A stretch of 56,597 nucleotides of DNA, taken from Pseudomonas sp. GM18 (GTDB taxonomy: Bacteria; Pseudomonadota; Gammaproteobacteria; Pseudomonadales; Pseudomonadaceae). Below the pieces are notes generated by a model. The model was not told the origin of the DNA. It ran no database searches and saw only the letters and a list, made by a program, of their open reading frames with translations. Below are positions 1 through 8,323 of the stretch, piece after piece (position 1 is the stretch's first letter; the number at the start of each line of letters is the position of its first letter). The position numbers and the translations under genes are program-made. The DNA is taken from contig NZ_AKJT01000027.1 of assembly GCF_000282195.1 (NCBI RefSeq), forward strand, positions 1 to 56,597. The letters are read 5' to 3'.

Positions 1-85
1 CGCGGTCTGCCTGACACACCGCAATCACTGGTTTGACGACTGCTACGCAGCCGAACGCAGCCTCGCAGGCTCGACAGCTGCTACA
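1..85. repeat. REP element, right half of a REPIN cut by the window edge
   Basis: The stretch around 31-84 contains ACGACTGCTACGCAGCCGAA followed by CGCAGCCTCGCAGGCTCGAC and ends in AGCTGCTAC. The same family recurs at 26381-26511, 55122-55266 and 56552-56597. Full copies have two inverted arms, so the left arm here probably lies outside the window. Confidence 0.75.
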
Positions 86-359
86 GACCGGCATTGACGC
101 TTGCCTGAATGGCACCGGGAAATGCGCAGCAGGGCGTAGCGCATGCACTTTTAAAGAGCCACGCCTGACAACGTGCACCAGTGCGAAGCGGTTTCCTGAG
201 CTTTTCCTTCCTTCAGCTCCAACGTTCGCCCACCCTCTCTCGGGGGGCTGCAAATCTGACTCGCGCCTGATGAAACCCGCCTGGGTCACGGTGTTTATCA
301 CATTCGCCCATCGTTCAGCAGTCGGCTTTCCAGAACCAAAGAAGTCATACGCCGCGGAC

Positions 360-375
360 TGGCACAAAGGCTGCA
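360..375 (+). promoter_or_regulatory. Sigma-54 (RpoN) -24/-12 promoter for nirBD
   Basis: TGGCACAAAGGCTGCA has GG (361-362) and GC (373-374) separated by exactly 10 bases, matching the TGGCAC-N5-TTGC consensus at all but one base. Transcription would start near 386, about 200 bases before nirB, giving a long leader. Sigma-54 dependence fits nitrogen control by NtrC, which is known for nitrite assimilation genes. No convincing full NtrC site was found; TGCACCA at 174-180 could be a half site. Confidence 0.7.
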
Positions 376-469
376 TTCTCCCTTCAGCCTCATCTGAAAA
401 AGAGGGGCAGCCCACTCGATCAACGAAGATCGACCGGCCGGGCAGGTCGTGGGCAACATCGGTGGATCA

Positions 470-545
470 GGCGAAGACGCCAGGTCGAACACCGCGAGAA
501 CAGGCAAAGACGCCTGAAACCGAGAGGTTTCAGGCGTTTTTTTTT
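470..545 (+). promoter_or_regulatory. ANTAR-type attenuator leader upstream of nirB (terminator plus antitermination hairpins)
   Basis: An intrinsic terminator has a perfect 11-bp stem (511-521 with 526-536), a GAGA loop and nine T residues at 537-545, ending only 39 bases before nirB. A competing hairpin, CAGGC/GCCTG (501-505 with 512-516), has the hexaloop AAAGAC with A at position 1 and G at position 4, the signature bound by ANTAR antiterminators. Its 3' arm is the 5' arm of the terminator. A similar smaller hairpin lies at 470-481 with loop GAAGAC. NasT is the known ANTAR protein for nitrate/nitrite assimilation operons; nasT is not in this window. Confidence 0.8.
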
Positions 546-584
546 GCTTTTTTAACCGTGATTGGCTTTGGCTGGGTGCTTACT

Positions 585-3146
585 ATGAATTCCAATGTTG
601 CCGCATTGAACAAACTGCAAACGCTGATCGTGATCGGCAATGGCATGGTCGGACATCATTGTGTCGAGCAGCTCATCGAGCGCGGCGCCCTCGACCACTA
701 CCGGCTGCATGTCTTCAGTGAAGAGCCGATGCGCGCCTACGACCGTGTGCATCTGTCCGAGTATTTCGGCGGTCGCGATGCCGAATCGCTGGCTCTGGGC
801 GAAGCCTCCCTGTACCAGACGCCGGGCGTCACCCTGCATCTGGGTGTGCCGGTGCTGGAAATCGACCGCGCCCGGCGTCAGGTGATCACCGCGCAAGGTT
901 GCGTCGCTTACGACAAACTGGTTCTGGCTACCGGGTCTTATCCTTTCGTGCCGCCTATTGAAGGCGCAGAGGGCGACTCGCGCCTGGTGTACCGCACCCT
1001 TGAAGACCTCGACGCGATTCGTGCGGCGGCGGCCAATGCCCGGCGTGGCGTGGTGGTCGGCGGTGGCCTGCTCGGCCTGGAAGCCGCCAACGCCCTGAAA
1101 AGCCTGGGCCTGGAAGCGCATGTAGTGGAATTCGCCCCGCGCCTGATGCCGGTGCAACTGGACGAGCAGGGTGGCCTGGCGCTGAAGGCGCAAATCGAGC
1201 GGCTCGGCGTGGGTGTGCACTTGTCACGTGGCACGCAGTCGATCAGTGTCGGCGAGCAATACCGCTACCGGATGAATTTTGCCAACGACGAATTTCTCGA
1301 AGCCGACCTGATCGTGTTCTCCGCCGGCATTCGTGCGCAAGATGCATTGGCCCGCCAATGTGCGCTGGACATCGGCCCCCGTGGCGGGGTGGTAATCGAC
1401 GACCAGTGCCTGACCAGCGACCCGCACATCTACGCCATCGGCGAATGTGCCGCCTGGAATGGCAGCCTCTTCGGCCTGGTCGCCCCCGGTTACCAGATGG
1501 CCCGTGGCGTGGCGTCCCTGCTGTGCAATCAAGCTGCCGAGCCGTTCCAGGGCGCCGACATGTCGACCAAGCTCAAACTGCTCGGCGTTGACGTCGGCTC
1601 CATCGGCGATACCCATGCGCAGACGCCGGGTGCGCGCAGTTATCAGTTCATCGATGAAGCGACGGCCAGCTACCGCCGCCTGGTGGTGGATGCTGACAGC
1701 AAGCGTGTGCTTGGCGCGGTACTGGTCGGCGACAACAGCTATTACGACACCTTGCTGCAATACATGCAGAACGGCATTGCCTTGCCGTCGGAACCGGCCA
1801 GCCTGATTCTGCCATCGTCCGCCGGTGCACCAACCCTGGGCCCGGGCACGTTGCCCGAGTCGGCGACGGTGTGCTCCTGCCACAACGTCACCAAGGGCTC
1901 GATCTGCTCGGCCATCGACGGTGGCTGCACCGACCTCGGCCTGCTCAAGTCGCAGACCAAGGCCTGCACCGGTTGCGGCGGTTGCGCGGGGCTGCTCAAG
2001 CAAGTGTTCGAGCATGAACTGATTGCCCGTGGCGTCAGTGTTGACAAGAGCCTGTGCGAACACTTCGCCTATACCCGCCAGGAGCTTTATGCGCTGGTGC
2101 GGGTAGAAGGGGTGATCACCTTCGAAGAACTGCTGGCCAAGCACGGCCGTGGTCACACCGGTTGCGACGTGTGCAAACCGGCGGTGGGCTCGATCCTCGC
2201 CTCGTGCTGGAACCAACCAATCATGGACCCCTCGCTGGTGCCGTTGCAGGACACCAACGATACCTTCATGGCCAACATGCAGAAAAACGGCACCTATTCG
2301 GTAGTGCCGCGCATTGCTGGCGGTGAGATTACCGCCGACAAACTGATCGCGATCGGTGTGGTGGCGAAGAAATACGACCTCTACACCAAAATCACCGGCG
2401 GCCAGCGGATCGACCTGTTCGGCGCGCAGTTGCATCAGCTGCCGGACATCTGGTCCGAGCTGATCGAAGCCGGTTTCGAAACCGGGCACGCCTACGGCAA
2501 ATCGACCCGTACCGTGAAGTCTTGCGTGGGCAGCACCTGGTGCCGTTACGGCGTGCAGGACAGCGTGAAAATGGCCCTGACCCTCGAAGATCGCTACAAA
2601 GGCCTGCGCTCGCCGCACAAGCTCAAGTTCGCCGTTTCTGGCTGCACCCGTGAATGTGCCGAGGCGCAGAGCAAGGACGTGGGCGTGATTGCCACCGAGA
2701 ACGGCTGGAACCTCTATGTGGCCGGCAACGGCGGCATGCGCCCGCGCCACGCCGAGCTGTTCGCCACCGACCTGGACGATGCAACCCTGATCCGTTACAT
2801 CGACCGCTTCCTGATGTTCTACATCCGCACTGCCGATAAATTGCAGCGCACCTCGGTCTGGCGCGAAAGCCTGGAGGGAGGCCTGGATTACCTCAAGGAC
2901 GTGATCATCAACGACAGCCTGGGGCTTGGCGCCGAACTTGAGTCGCAGATGCAACTGGTGGTCAACCGCTACGAATGCGAATGGGCCAATGCCCTCAAAG
3001 ACCCGGAAAAACTCAAGCGCTTCCGCACCTTCGTCAACGATCAACGCCCGGACCCGGACATCCATTTTGTCCAGGAACGCGGTCAGCGCCGGCCGATCAT
3101 GGCCGCCGAACTCAACCTTATCCCTGTCACCGAGGAGAATGCCTGA
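585..3146 (+). CDS. nirB: Assimilatory nitrite reductase [NAD(P)H], large subunit
   Basis: Reduces nitrite to ammonium with NAD(P)H in the cytoplasm. The 853-residue product starts with an FAD/NAD(P) nucleotide-disulfide module (GNGMVG near residue 10, a second dinucleotide fold with VVGGGLLGLEAA near 155). A BFD-like [2Fe-2S] region follows, with CSCHN near 429 and CTGCGGC near 460. The C-terminal siroheme/[4Fe-4S] half has the ligand motifs CVGSTWC near 647 and CTREC near 686. The frame stays open far upstream to position 33, but that stretch holds the promoter and terminator, so the ATG at 585 is the credible start and matches family length. The stop overlaps the nirD start. Confidence 0.95.
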   Translation: MNSNVAALNKLQTLIVIGNGMVGHHCVEQLIERGALDHYRLHVFSEEPMRAYDRVHLSEYFGGRDAESLALGEASLYQTPGVTLHLGVPVLEIDRARRQVITAQGCVAYDKLVLATGSYPFVPPIEGAEGDSRLVYRTLEDLDAIRAAAANARRGVVVGGGLLGLEAANALKSLGLEAHVVEFAPRLMPVQLDEQGGLALKAQIERLGVGVHLSRGTQSISVGEQYRYRMNFANDEFLEADLIVFSAGIRAQDALARQCALDIGPRGGVVIDDQCLTSDPHIYAIGECAAWNGSLFGLVAPGYQMARGVASLLCNQAAEPFQGADMSTKLKLLGVDVGSIGDTHAQTPGARSYQFIDEATASYRRLVVDADSKRVLGAVLVGDNSYYDTLLQYMQNGIALPSEPASLILPSSAGAPTLGPGTLPESATVCSCHNVTKGSICSAIDGGCTDLGLLKSQTKACTGCGGCAGLLKQVFEHELIARGVSVDKSLCEHFAYTRQELYALVRVEGVITFEELLAKHGRGHTGCDVCKPAVGSILASCWNQPIMDPSLVPLQDTNDTFMANMQKNGTYSVVPRIAGGEITADKLIAIGVVAKKYDLYTKITGGQRIDLFGAQLHQLPDIWSELIEAGFETGHAYGKSTRTVKSCVGSTWCRYGVQDSVKMALTLEDRYKGLRSPHKLKFAVSGCTRECAEAQSKDVGVIATENGWNLYVAGNGGMRPRHAELFATDLDDATLIRYIDRFLMFYIRTADKLQRTSVWRESLEGGLDYLKDVIINDSLGLGAELESQMQLVVNRYECEWANALKDPEKLKRFRTFVNDQRPDPDIHFVQERGQRRPIMAAELNLIPVTEENA

Positions 3147-3532
3147 TGAGCCAGTCCACTACCCAGCGTGTCGATGCCCTTGCAACCGCGGTCAATGCCC
3201 AGGCCTGGCAGGCGGTGTGCAGCCAGCAGGATCTGGTCAGCAACTCCGGCGTCGTGGTCTGGCTCGACGGCGCCCAGGTGGCGCTGTTCTACCTGCCCCA
3301 AGCCGAAGGCCGCACCCTCTACGCCATCGACAACCATGATCCGCAATCCGGCGCGAACGTGATTGGCCGCGGACTGATCGGCAGTCTCAAGGGCGATCTG
3401 GTGGTGGCGTCGCCGATCTACAAGCAGCATTTCCGTCTTGAAGACGGCAGCTGCCTGGAGTACCCGGAGCAGCGTCTACGGGTGTGGCCGGTGCGTCTGA
3501 ACGCCGGCGTCGTGGAAGTCGCGGCGGCTTGA
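3146..3532 (+). CDS. nirD: Nitrite reductase [NAD(P)H], small subunit
   Basis: A 128-residue Rieske-like subunit that partners NirB. Its ATG overlaps the nirB stop (the A of TGA is the A of ATG), so the two are translationally coupled and share the sigma-54/attenuator control. The fold-typical stretch IYKQHFRLEDGSC is present. The CxH/CxxH iron-sulfur ligands of true Rieske proteins are absent, as is normal for NirD. In many pseudomonads an assimilatory nitrate reductase gene follows nirBD; none follows here. Confidence 0.93.
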   Translation: MSQSTTQRVDALATAVNAQAWQAVCSQQDLVSNSGVVVWLDGAQVALFYLPQAEGRTLYAIDNHDPQSGANVIGRGLIGSLKGDLVVASPIYKQHFRLEDGSCLEYPEQRLRVWPVRLNAGVVEVAAA

Positions 3533-3563
3533 CCGTCGCCCTGAACCGTATCGGAGAACGTTG

Positions 3564-4004
3564 ATGAAAACAGCCGCACAGTTGCTGAAACTGAAGGTCG
3601 TGCAAAACCAGCAGGTGCACAGCATCGCACCGGATCAGATGGTCCTCGACGCCCTGAAAATGATGGCCGAGAAGAACGTCGGCGCGCTACCCGTGATCGA
3701 AGAAGGGCAGGTGGTCGGCGTCATCAGCGAACGCGACTATGCGCGCAAGGTGGTGCTACAGGGGCGTTCTTCGGTCGGCACGCCGGTGCGCGAGATCATG
3801 AGCGCGCCGGTGGTGACCGCCGACAGTTTGCAGAGTATCGAGCGCTGCATGGAGGTGATGACCGACAGTCATTTGCGTCATCTGCCGGTGCTGGAGGGTG
3901 GGGAACTGATCGGGCTGCTGTCGATCGGCGATCTGGTCAAGGAAGCCATCGTCGAGCAGGCCGATTTGATTCGGCAACTTGAGCACTACATTCGCGGGCA
4001 TTGA
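3564..4004 (+). CDS. Tandem CBS-domain protein
   Basis: The 146-residue protein is almost entirely a pair of CBS domains (about residues 15-70 and 80-140), with VGALPVIEEGQVVGVISERD in the first and LRHLPVLEGGELIGLLSIGD in the second. Stand-alone CBS pairs bind adenine nucleotides or similar ligands and act as sensors or regulatory partners; the partner is unknown here. The start is ATG at 3564 behind GGAGAACG; a TTG one codon earlier is less likely. It lies 31 bp after nirD and may be cotranscribed. Confidence 0.85.
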   Translation: MKTAAQLLKLKVVQNQQVHSIAPDQMVLDALKMMAEKNVGALPVIEEGQVVGVISERDYARKVVLQGRSSVGTPVREIMSAPVVTADSLQSIERCMEVMTDSHLRHLPVLEGGELIGLLSIGDLVKEAIVEQADLIRQLEHYIRGH

Positions 4005-4123
4005 GCCCGCGCGTACCGTAGGTCGTAAATAACGGCTTGAGTGGAAATAAGCCTAAGTAACCGACTGGAACAGTCGATAACCCCAACAGTTGACCACGCA
4101 AATGCCGCCAGGGGATTCATCGA

Positions 4124-5737
4124 GTGTCCATAAAATTACGTTTGATCTTGTTGATCGGCACCAGTTTGCTCACCGCCCTGATCGTGAGTCTGGTCAGCTA
4201 TGTGGGCAATACACGGATGGCTGAAGCGGTGAGTGACAACGAGGTCAGCATGACCGCGCTGCGCAACCACCTCGAAGCCGACATGATGCACGATGCGCTG
4301 CGCGCCGATGTTCTGTCGGCGATGCTGGTAGGGTTGGGCAAGAGCCCCAGCAGTAAGGCCGAGGTGCGCAGTTCACTCAATGAGCATGCCGCGCATTTTC
4401 GCGAGATGCTCGGTGACAACCTCAAGCTGCCGGTCAACGACACCCTCAAGGCCGCGCTGGGCAAGATCAAGCCAAGCCTCGATACGTACATCAGTGCCGC
4501 CGAGCGCATTGTCGGGCTGGCGCTGGATGATCCGGACTCCGCACAACAGCAACTGGGTACGTTCAATAACGCGTTCAGCCAACTGGAAGACCAGATGGCC
4601 ACCCTCAGTGAGCTGATCGAAACCAACACCCAACAGACCAGCGCGGGCACTCGGCAAACCATCAGCAGTGCCAACTTCACCCTCGGCGCCGTACTCATCG
4701 CCAGCTTGTTGCTGCTGCTCGCCCTGGGACGCTCGGTCATCCTGAGCATCATGGGGCCGTTGCAGATCGCCAGCCGGATTGCCGACAGCATCGCCCATGG
4801 CAACCTGAGCGAGCCTATCGTCGAGCCCACCCGCAAGGACGAAGCCAGCACCTTGATTCGCAGCCTGGCAACCATGCAGCGAGACCTGCGCGGCATGATC
4901 GAAGTGGTTCGCAGCAATGCCCATGGCGTAAGTGGCATGAGCCAGCAGTTGAGCAGCGGTTGCCATCAGGTCGCGGGCAGCAGCCAGCAGCAAAGCGTTG
5001 CCGCCAGCACCATGGCCGCGGCGGCCAGCGAAATGACCGCGAGCATCGAGGAAATCACCCGGCATGCCGAGCGAGCGTTGAACATGGCCAACCAGGCCGA
5101 GGAGCTGGCCAAGGACGGCGGCCGGGTGATTCATCAAGTGGTCAGCGACATGGACGGGATTGCCCGTTCGGCGCAGCAGTCGGCCCAGGTGATCCGCACC
5201 CTGGACAAGGAGTCCGAGGGGATTTTCAGCATCATTCAGGTGATCAAGGGCATCGCCGATCAAACCAACCTGTTGGCGCTTAACGCCGCCATCGAGGCCG
5301 CCCGCGCCGGTGAACAGGGTCGTGGTTTCGCGGTGGTGGCCGACGAGGTGCGCAGCCTGGCAGGCCGCACCAGCGCCTCCACTCAGGAAATCGCCGCGAT
5401 GGTCGCGCGCATCCAGCAAAGCACCCGCGAGGCGGTCAGCAGCATGGAGGCGGGCGTTGTGCAGGTCGACAAAGGCATGGCGGTGACCGCCGACGTCGAG
5501 CGCGCCATCCGCGAAATCCTCCAGGCCACGCTCAATACCACGGAGCTGGTCAATGACATCAGCCGCACGATCGGTGAGCAGAGCCTGGCCAGTAACGAAA
5601 TCGCGCATCAGGTGGAAATGATTGCCGGCATGTCCGAAGGCAACAGCAAGGTGATCAACCAGACCGCCTCGACCACCGATGAGCTGTCCAGCCTGGCCGG
5701 GCAGCTCTCGCAGTCGGTGGATCGGTTTCGCCTTTGA
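4124..5737 (+). CDS. Methyl-accepting chemotaxis protein
   Basis: A 537-residue inner-membrane chemoreceptor. It has a short cytoplasmic start, TM1 about residues 6-26, a periplasmic helical sensor region of about 155 residues, TM2 about 186-206, a HAMP linker to about 262 and a C-terminal signalling coiled coil. The hairpin tip [20 protein letters not shown] (about 380-400) is the highly conserved CheA/CheW contact. The start is GTG at 4124 after AGGGGATTCATCGA. The ligand cannot be told from sequence. No CheB/CheR-binding pentapeptide is evident; the protein ends in SVDRFRL. Confidence 0.92.
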   Translation: MSIKLRLILLIGTSLLTALIVSLVSYVGNTRMAEAVSDNEVSMTALRNHLEADMMHDALRADVLSAMLVGLGKSPSSKAEVRSSLNEHAAHFREMLGDNLKLPVNDTLKAALGKIKPSLDTYISAAERIVGLALDDPDSAQQQLGTFNNAFSQLEDQMATLSELIETNTQQTSAGTRQTISSANFTLGAVLIASLLLLLALGRSVILSIMGPLQIASRIADSIAHGNLSEPIVEPTRKDEASTLIRSLATMQRDLRGMIEVVRSNAHGVSGMSQQLSSGCHQVAGSSQQQSVAASTMAAAASEMTASIEEITRHAERALNMANQAEELAKDGGRVIHQVVSDMDGIARSAQQSAQVIRTLDKESEGIFSIIQVIKGIADQTNLLALNAAIEAARAGEQGRGFAVVADEVRSLAGRTSASTQEIAAMVARIQQSTREAVSSMEAGVVQVDKGMAVTADVERAIREILQATLNTTELVNDISRTIGEQSLASNEIAHQVEMIAGMSEGNSKVINQTASTTDELSSLAGQLSQSVDRFRL

Positions 5738-5745
5738 GGCATTGG

Positions 5746-5767
5746 CTGGCCCTGTTATCAGGGCCAG
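5746..5767. terminator. Hairpin between convergent MCP and SDR genes
   Basis: CTGGCCCTG (5746-5754) pairs perfectly with CAGGGCCAG (5759-5767) around a TTAT loop. It sits in the 30-bp gap between convergent stop codons and can act on both strands, although it lacks a T tract. Confidence 0.6.
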
Positions 5768-6541
5768 TCAGCTCATCCAGTTGCCGCCATCGACGTTATA
5801 GGTCTGCGCCACGATGTAGTCGCTCTCGGCCGATGCCAGGAAAATCGCCATGCCGACAAGGTCATCCGCCGTGCCCATACGCCCGTAAGGGACTTCCTCA
5901 CCCGCCAGCCTTTTCTTTTCCCCGAGTGGCCGGTTTTCATAGCGGGCAAACAGCGCATCGACGCCATCCCAATGCTCACCGTCCACCACCCCCGGCGCGA
6001 TGGCATTCACGTTGATGCGATGGGGAATGAGGTTGAGACCGGCCGATTGCGTGAGGCTGATCACCGCCGCTTTGGTCGCGCAATACACCGCGACCAACGC
6101 TTCACCGCGCCGCCCGGCCTGGCTGGCCATGTTGATGATCTTGCCGCCGTGGCCCTGACGGATCATCTGCTTGGCCGCAGCCTGCAGCGTGAACAGGGTG
6201 CCGGAAACATTGATCGAGAACAGCCGTTCGTAGCTGTCGCGAGTAATGTCTGTGATCGGCGCGAGATCAAACAGCGCCGCGTTGTTGATCAGGATGTCGA
6301 GCTTGCCTGCGGTGGCGATCACCGTGGCGATGGCAGTGTCGATGGATTGCTGATCGGTCACGTCCATCTCGACTGCATAGGCATTGGGGCCCAACTCCAC
6401 CGCGGTGGCTTGTGCGCGTTCCAGGTTGATGTCGGCGATCGCGACCCTGGCGCCTTCGCGGATATAGGCTTGCGCGAAGGTCCTGCCTATTCCTCTGGCG
6501 GAACCGGTAATCAGGGCACTTTTTCCTTCTAGACGTTTCAT
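5768..6541 (-). CDS. SDR-family dehydrogenase, probable polyol (sorbitol/galactitol) dehydrogenase
   Basis: A 257-residue classical short-chain dehydrogenase. It has TGSARGIGRTFA (cofactor loop), NNAALF, the catalytic Ser in MASQAG and the YCATK catalytic Tyr-Lys pair. The C-terminal TYNVDGGNWMS is typical of the family. The sequence recalls SmoS/PolS-type NAD-dependent L-iditol/galactitol dehydrogenases, which oxidise sugar alcohols to ketoses. That specificity fits the neighbouring sugar-binding protein and MtlR-like regulator but is inference. The start MKRLEGK at 6541 is preferred to an in-frame extension back to 6649. Confidence 0.85.
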   Translation of the reverse strand: MKRLEGKSALITGSARGIGRTFAQAYIREGARVAIADINLERAQATAVELGPNAYAVEMDVTDQQSIDTAIATVIATAGKLDILINNAALFDLAPITDITRDSYERLFSINVSGTLFTLQAAAKQMIRQGHGGKIINMASQAGRRGEALVAVYCATKAAVISLTQSAGLNLIPHRINVNAIAPGVVDGEHWDGVDALFARYENRPLGEKKRLAGEEVPYGRMGTADDLVGMAIFLASAESDYIVAQTYNVDGGNWMS

Positions 6542-6587
6542 TGTTTCCATCCAGTCGTTAGAGCTAAAGAGACGCCCGTTGAGGGCA

Positions 6588-6691
6588 GTAGGAGCGAGGC
6601 TTGCCCGCGAAGAACGATGACGCGTAATACCTGAAAAACGGCGGTGCATTCTTCGCGGTCAAGTCGGATCGCCGCACCGCTCGCTCCTACA
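6588..6691. repeat. REPIN of the GTAGGAGCGAG family
   Basis: GTAGGAGCGAGGCTTGCCCG at the left end is mirrored by an inverted imperfect copy ending CCGCTCGCTCCTAC at the right end, giving two arms around a variable centre with ATTCTTCGCGG. It separates the SDR and sugar-binding protein genes. It is a different family from the repeats at 1-85 and 26381-26511. Confidence 0.75.
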
Positions 6692-6711
6692 GGTTCCGCG
6701 TCAAGCCGCTG

Positions 6712-8022
6712 CTATTTTGGATAACCGGCGCGCTTCATCTCGCGTTCGGTGCTTTGCTGTGCGGAGGCCAGGGCCTGTTCCACCGGCATCTGCCCGGTGA
6801 GCGCCGCGGATACCAGCTTGCCGACCGACGTGCCAATCGCCTGGAATTCGGGAATGGTCACGTATTGGATACCGACGTAGGGCACGGGCTGGACCGACGG
6901 GTGCGCCGGGTCGGCGTTCTGCATCATTTTCAGCGTGACAGCGGCGAAGGGCGCCGCCTGCAAATAGGCGTCGCTGTAGGTCGACATACGGGTGCCCGGT
7001 GGTACGTTGCTGATGCCATCCGTCTCGGCAACCAGTTGGATGTATTCCCTGGAGGTGGCCCAGGTCACAAAGGCTTTGGCGGCGTCCTTGTGTTTGGATG
7101 TCGCCGGGATGGCCAGTGACCAGGCATAGAGCCAGGACGAGCCCTTGTCGGTGACTTGTGTGGGGGCGGCGACGAAACCAACATCGTCGGCCACCTTGCT
7201 TTGTGTTGTGTCGGTGATGAAGGACCCGGCGACGCTGGCATCGACCCAGATTGCGCATTTGCCACTGTTGAACAGGGCCAGCGTCTCGTTGAAGCCATTG
7301 CTCGACACCCCCGGTGGGCCGTACTGCTTGAGGGTGTTGACGTAGAAGTTGGCGGCGGCGGTCCATTGCGGCCCGGTGAGTTGCGGCTGCCACTGCTCAT
7401 TGAACCAGCGCGCGCCAAAGGCGTTGGACATGGTCGTCAGCAGCGCCATGTTCTCACCCCAACCGGCCTTGCCGCGCAGGCACATTCCATACTGTTCTTT
7501 ATCCGGTTGGTGCAGCTTGCCGGCGAACTCGCCGAGCTGCGTCCATGTCGGGTGCTCGGGCATGCTCAGGCCGGCGTTCTTGAACAGGTCGGTTCGGTAA
7601 TAGGTGACGGTGCTTTCGCCATAGAACGGCAGGGCATAGAGCGTGTCGTTGACCGATAACCCCTGGCGAACCGCAAGGAAAATATCTTCGAGGTCATAGC
7701 TGGCGGGCAGGTCCTTTATCGGCTCCAGCCAATGCTTGGCGCCCCACAAGGGAGTTTCGTAAGTGCCGATAGTGAGCACGTCGAACTGGCCGCCCTGAGT
7801 GGCAATGTCGGTGGTCAGGCGCTGACGCAACACGTTCTCCTCAAGCACCACCCAGTTGAGCTTCACGTCGGGGTGCAGCTGTTCGAAAGTTTTGGACAGT
7901 CGCTGCATGCGGATCATGTCGCTGTTGTTCACGGTGGCGATGGTCACCGTTTCACCTGCCTGGCAGAGCAGGGCAGAGCACAGGCCGGCGGACAGAAAAA
8001 GCGCGCTTGGAATGATCTTCAT
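6712..8022 (-). CDS. Sugar/polyol ABC transporter periplasmic substrate-binding protein
   Basis: A 436-residue family-1 solute-binding protein. An N-terminal signal peptide of about 22 residues (MKIIPSALFLSAGLCSALLC) is followed by QAGETVTIATVNNSDMIRMQ and a typical two-lobe binding-protein body. It resembles the MtlE/SmoE polyol-binding proteins of pseudomonads. The start is ATG at 8022 behind GGAGAACACG; the in-frame extension to 8091 has no support. No permease or ATPase gene is adjacent, so it must borrow a transporter from elsewhere or be a remnant of a mtlEFGK-like locus. It is transcribed away from the divergent AraC regulator. Confidence 0.88.
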   Translation of the reverse strand: MKIIPSALFLSAGLCSALLCQAGETVTIATVNNSDMIRMQRLSKTFEQLHPDVKLNWVVLEENVLRQRLTTDIATQGGQFDVLTIGTYETPLWGAKHWLEPIKDLPASYDLEDIFLAVRQGLSVNDTLYALPFYGESTVTYYRTDLFKNAGLSMPEHPTWTQLGEFAGKLHQPDKEQYGMCLRGKAGWGENMALLTTMSNAFGARWFNEQWQPQLTGPQWTAAANFYVNTLKQYGPPGVSSNGFNETLALFNSGKCAIWVDASVAGSFITDTTQSKVADDVGFVAAPTQVTDKGSSWLYAWSLAIPATSKHKDAAKAFVTWATSREYIQLVAETDGISNVPPGTRMSTYSDAYLQAAPFAAVTLKMMQNADPAHPSVQPVPYVGIQYVTIPEFQAIGTSVGKLVSAALTGQMPVEQALASAQQSTEREMKRAGYPK

Positions 8023-8153
8023 CGTGTTCTCCGCTCTGCGCCTTGGGCGGCAGAAGCTTTTATTGTTGTTGTAGGCCACGGTGCGGGTCATAGCCGCATC
8101 GGGATGACCACAGAATTGCAGCTACCCAAGCAGCGAACAAATGAATGGCATAC

Positions 8154-8200
8154 GCGCCACTGATACTTTTTTGACCGTGGAAAAAAGTATCAGTGGGCGC
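8154..8200. promoter_or_regulatory. Long inverted repeat between divergent polyol genes
   Basis: The left arm, GCGCCACTGATACTTTTTT (8154-8172), and right arm, AAAAAAGTATCAGTGGGCGC (8181-8200), are reverse complements except for one extra base, around the spacer GACCGTGG. It lies between the divergent sugar-binding protein and AraC-family genes, where an operator would be expected. It could also be read as a bidirectional hairpin. Confidence 0.55.
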
Positions 8201-8323
8201 CATGTAACGCGCTAGGCACCGGGAGTCATTAATGCGAGTCTCATGTCAGCGTCCCGAGACTTCGACTCGTCCCAGGCTTCGCGTTACCTAGATAAAACCA
8301 ACAAAAACGGAATCGCCAGGGTG

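Noticed and set aside
33..584. Continuous in-frame extension upstream of nirB
   Set aside because: It would run through a REP element, the sigma-54 promoter and an intrinsic terminator; the family start matches ATG 585.
1224..3065. 613-codon antisense frame inside nirB
   Set aside because: Shadow of a high-GC gene; the nirB strand carries all conserved motifs.
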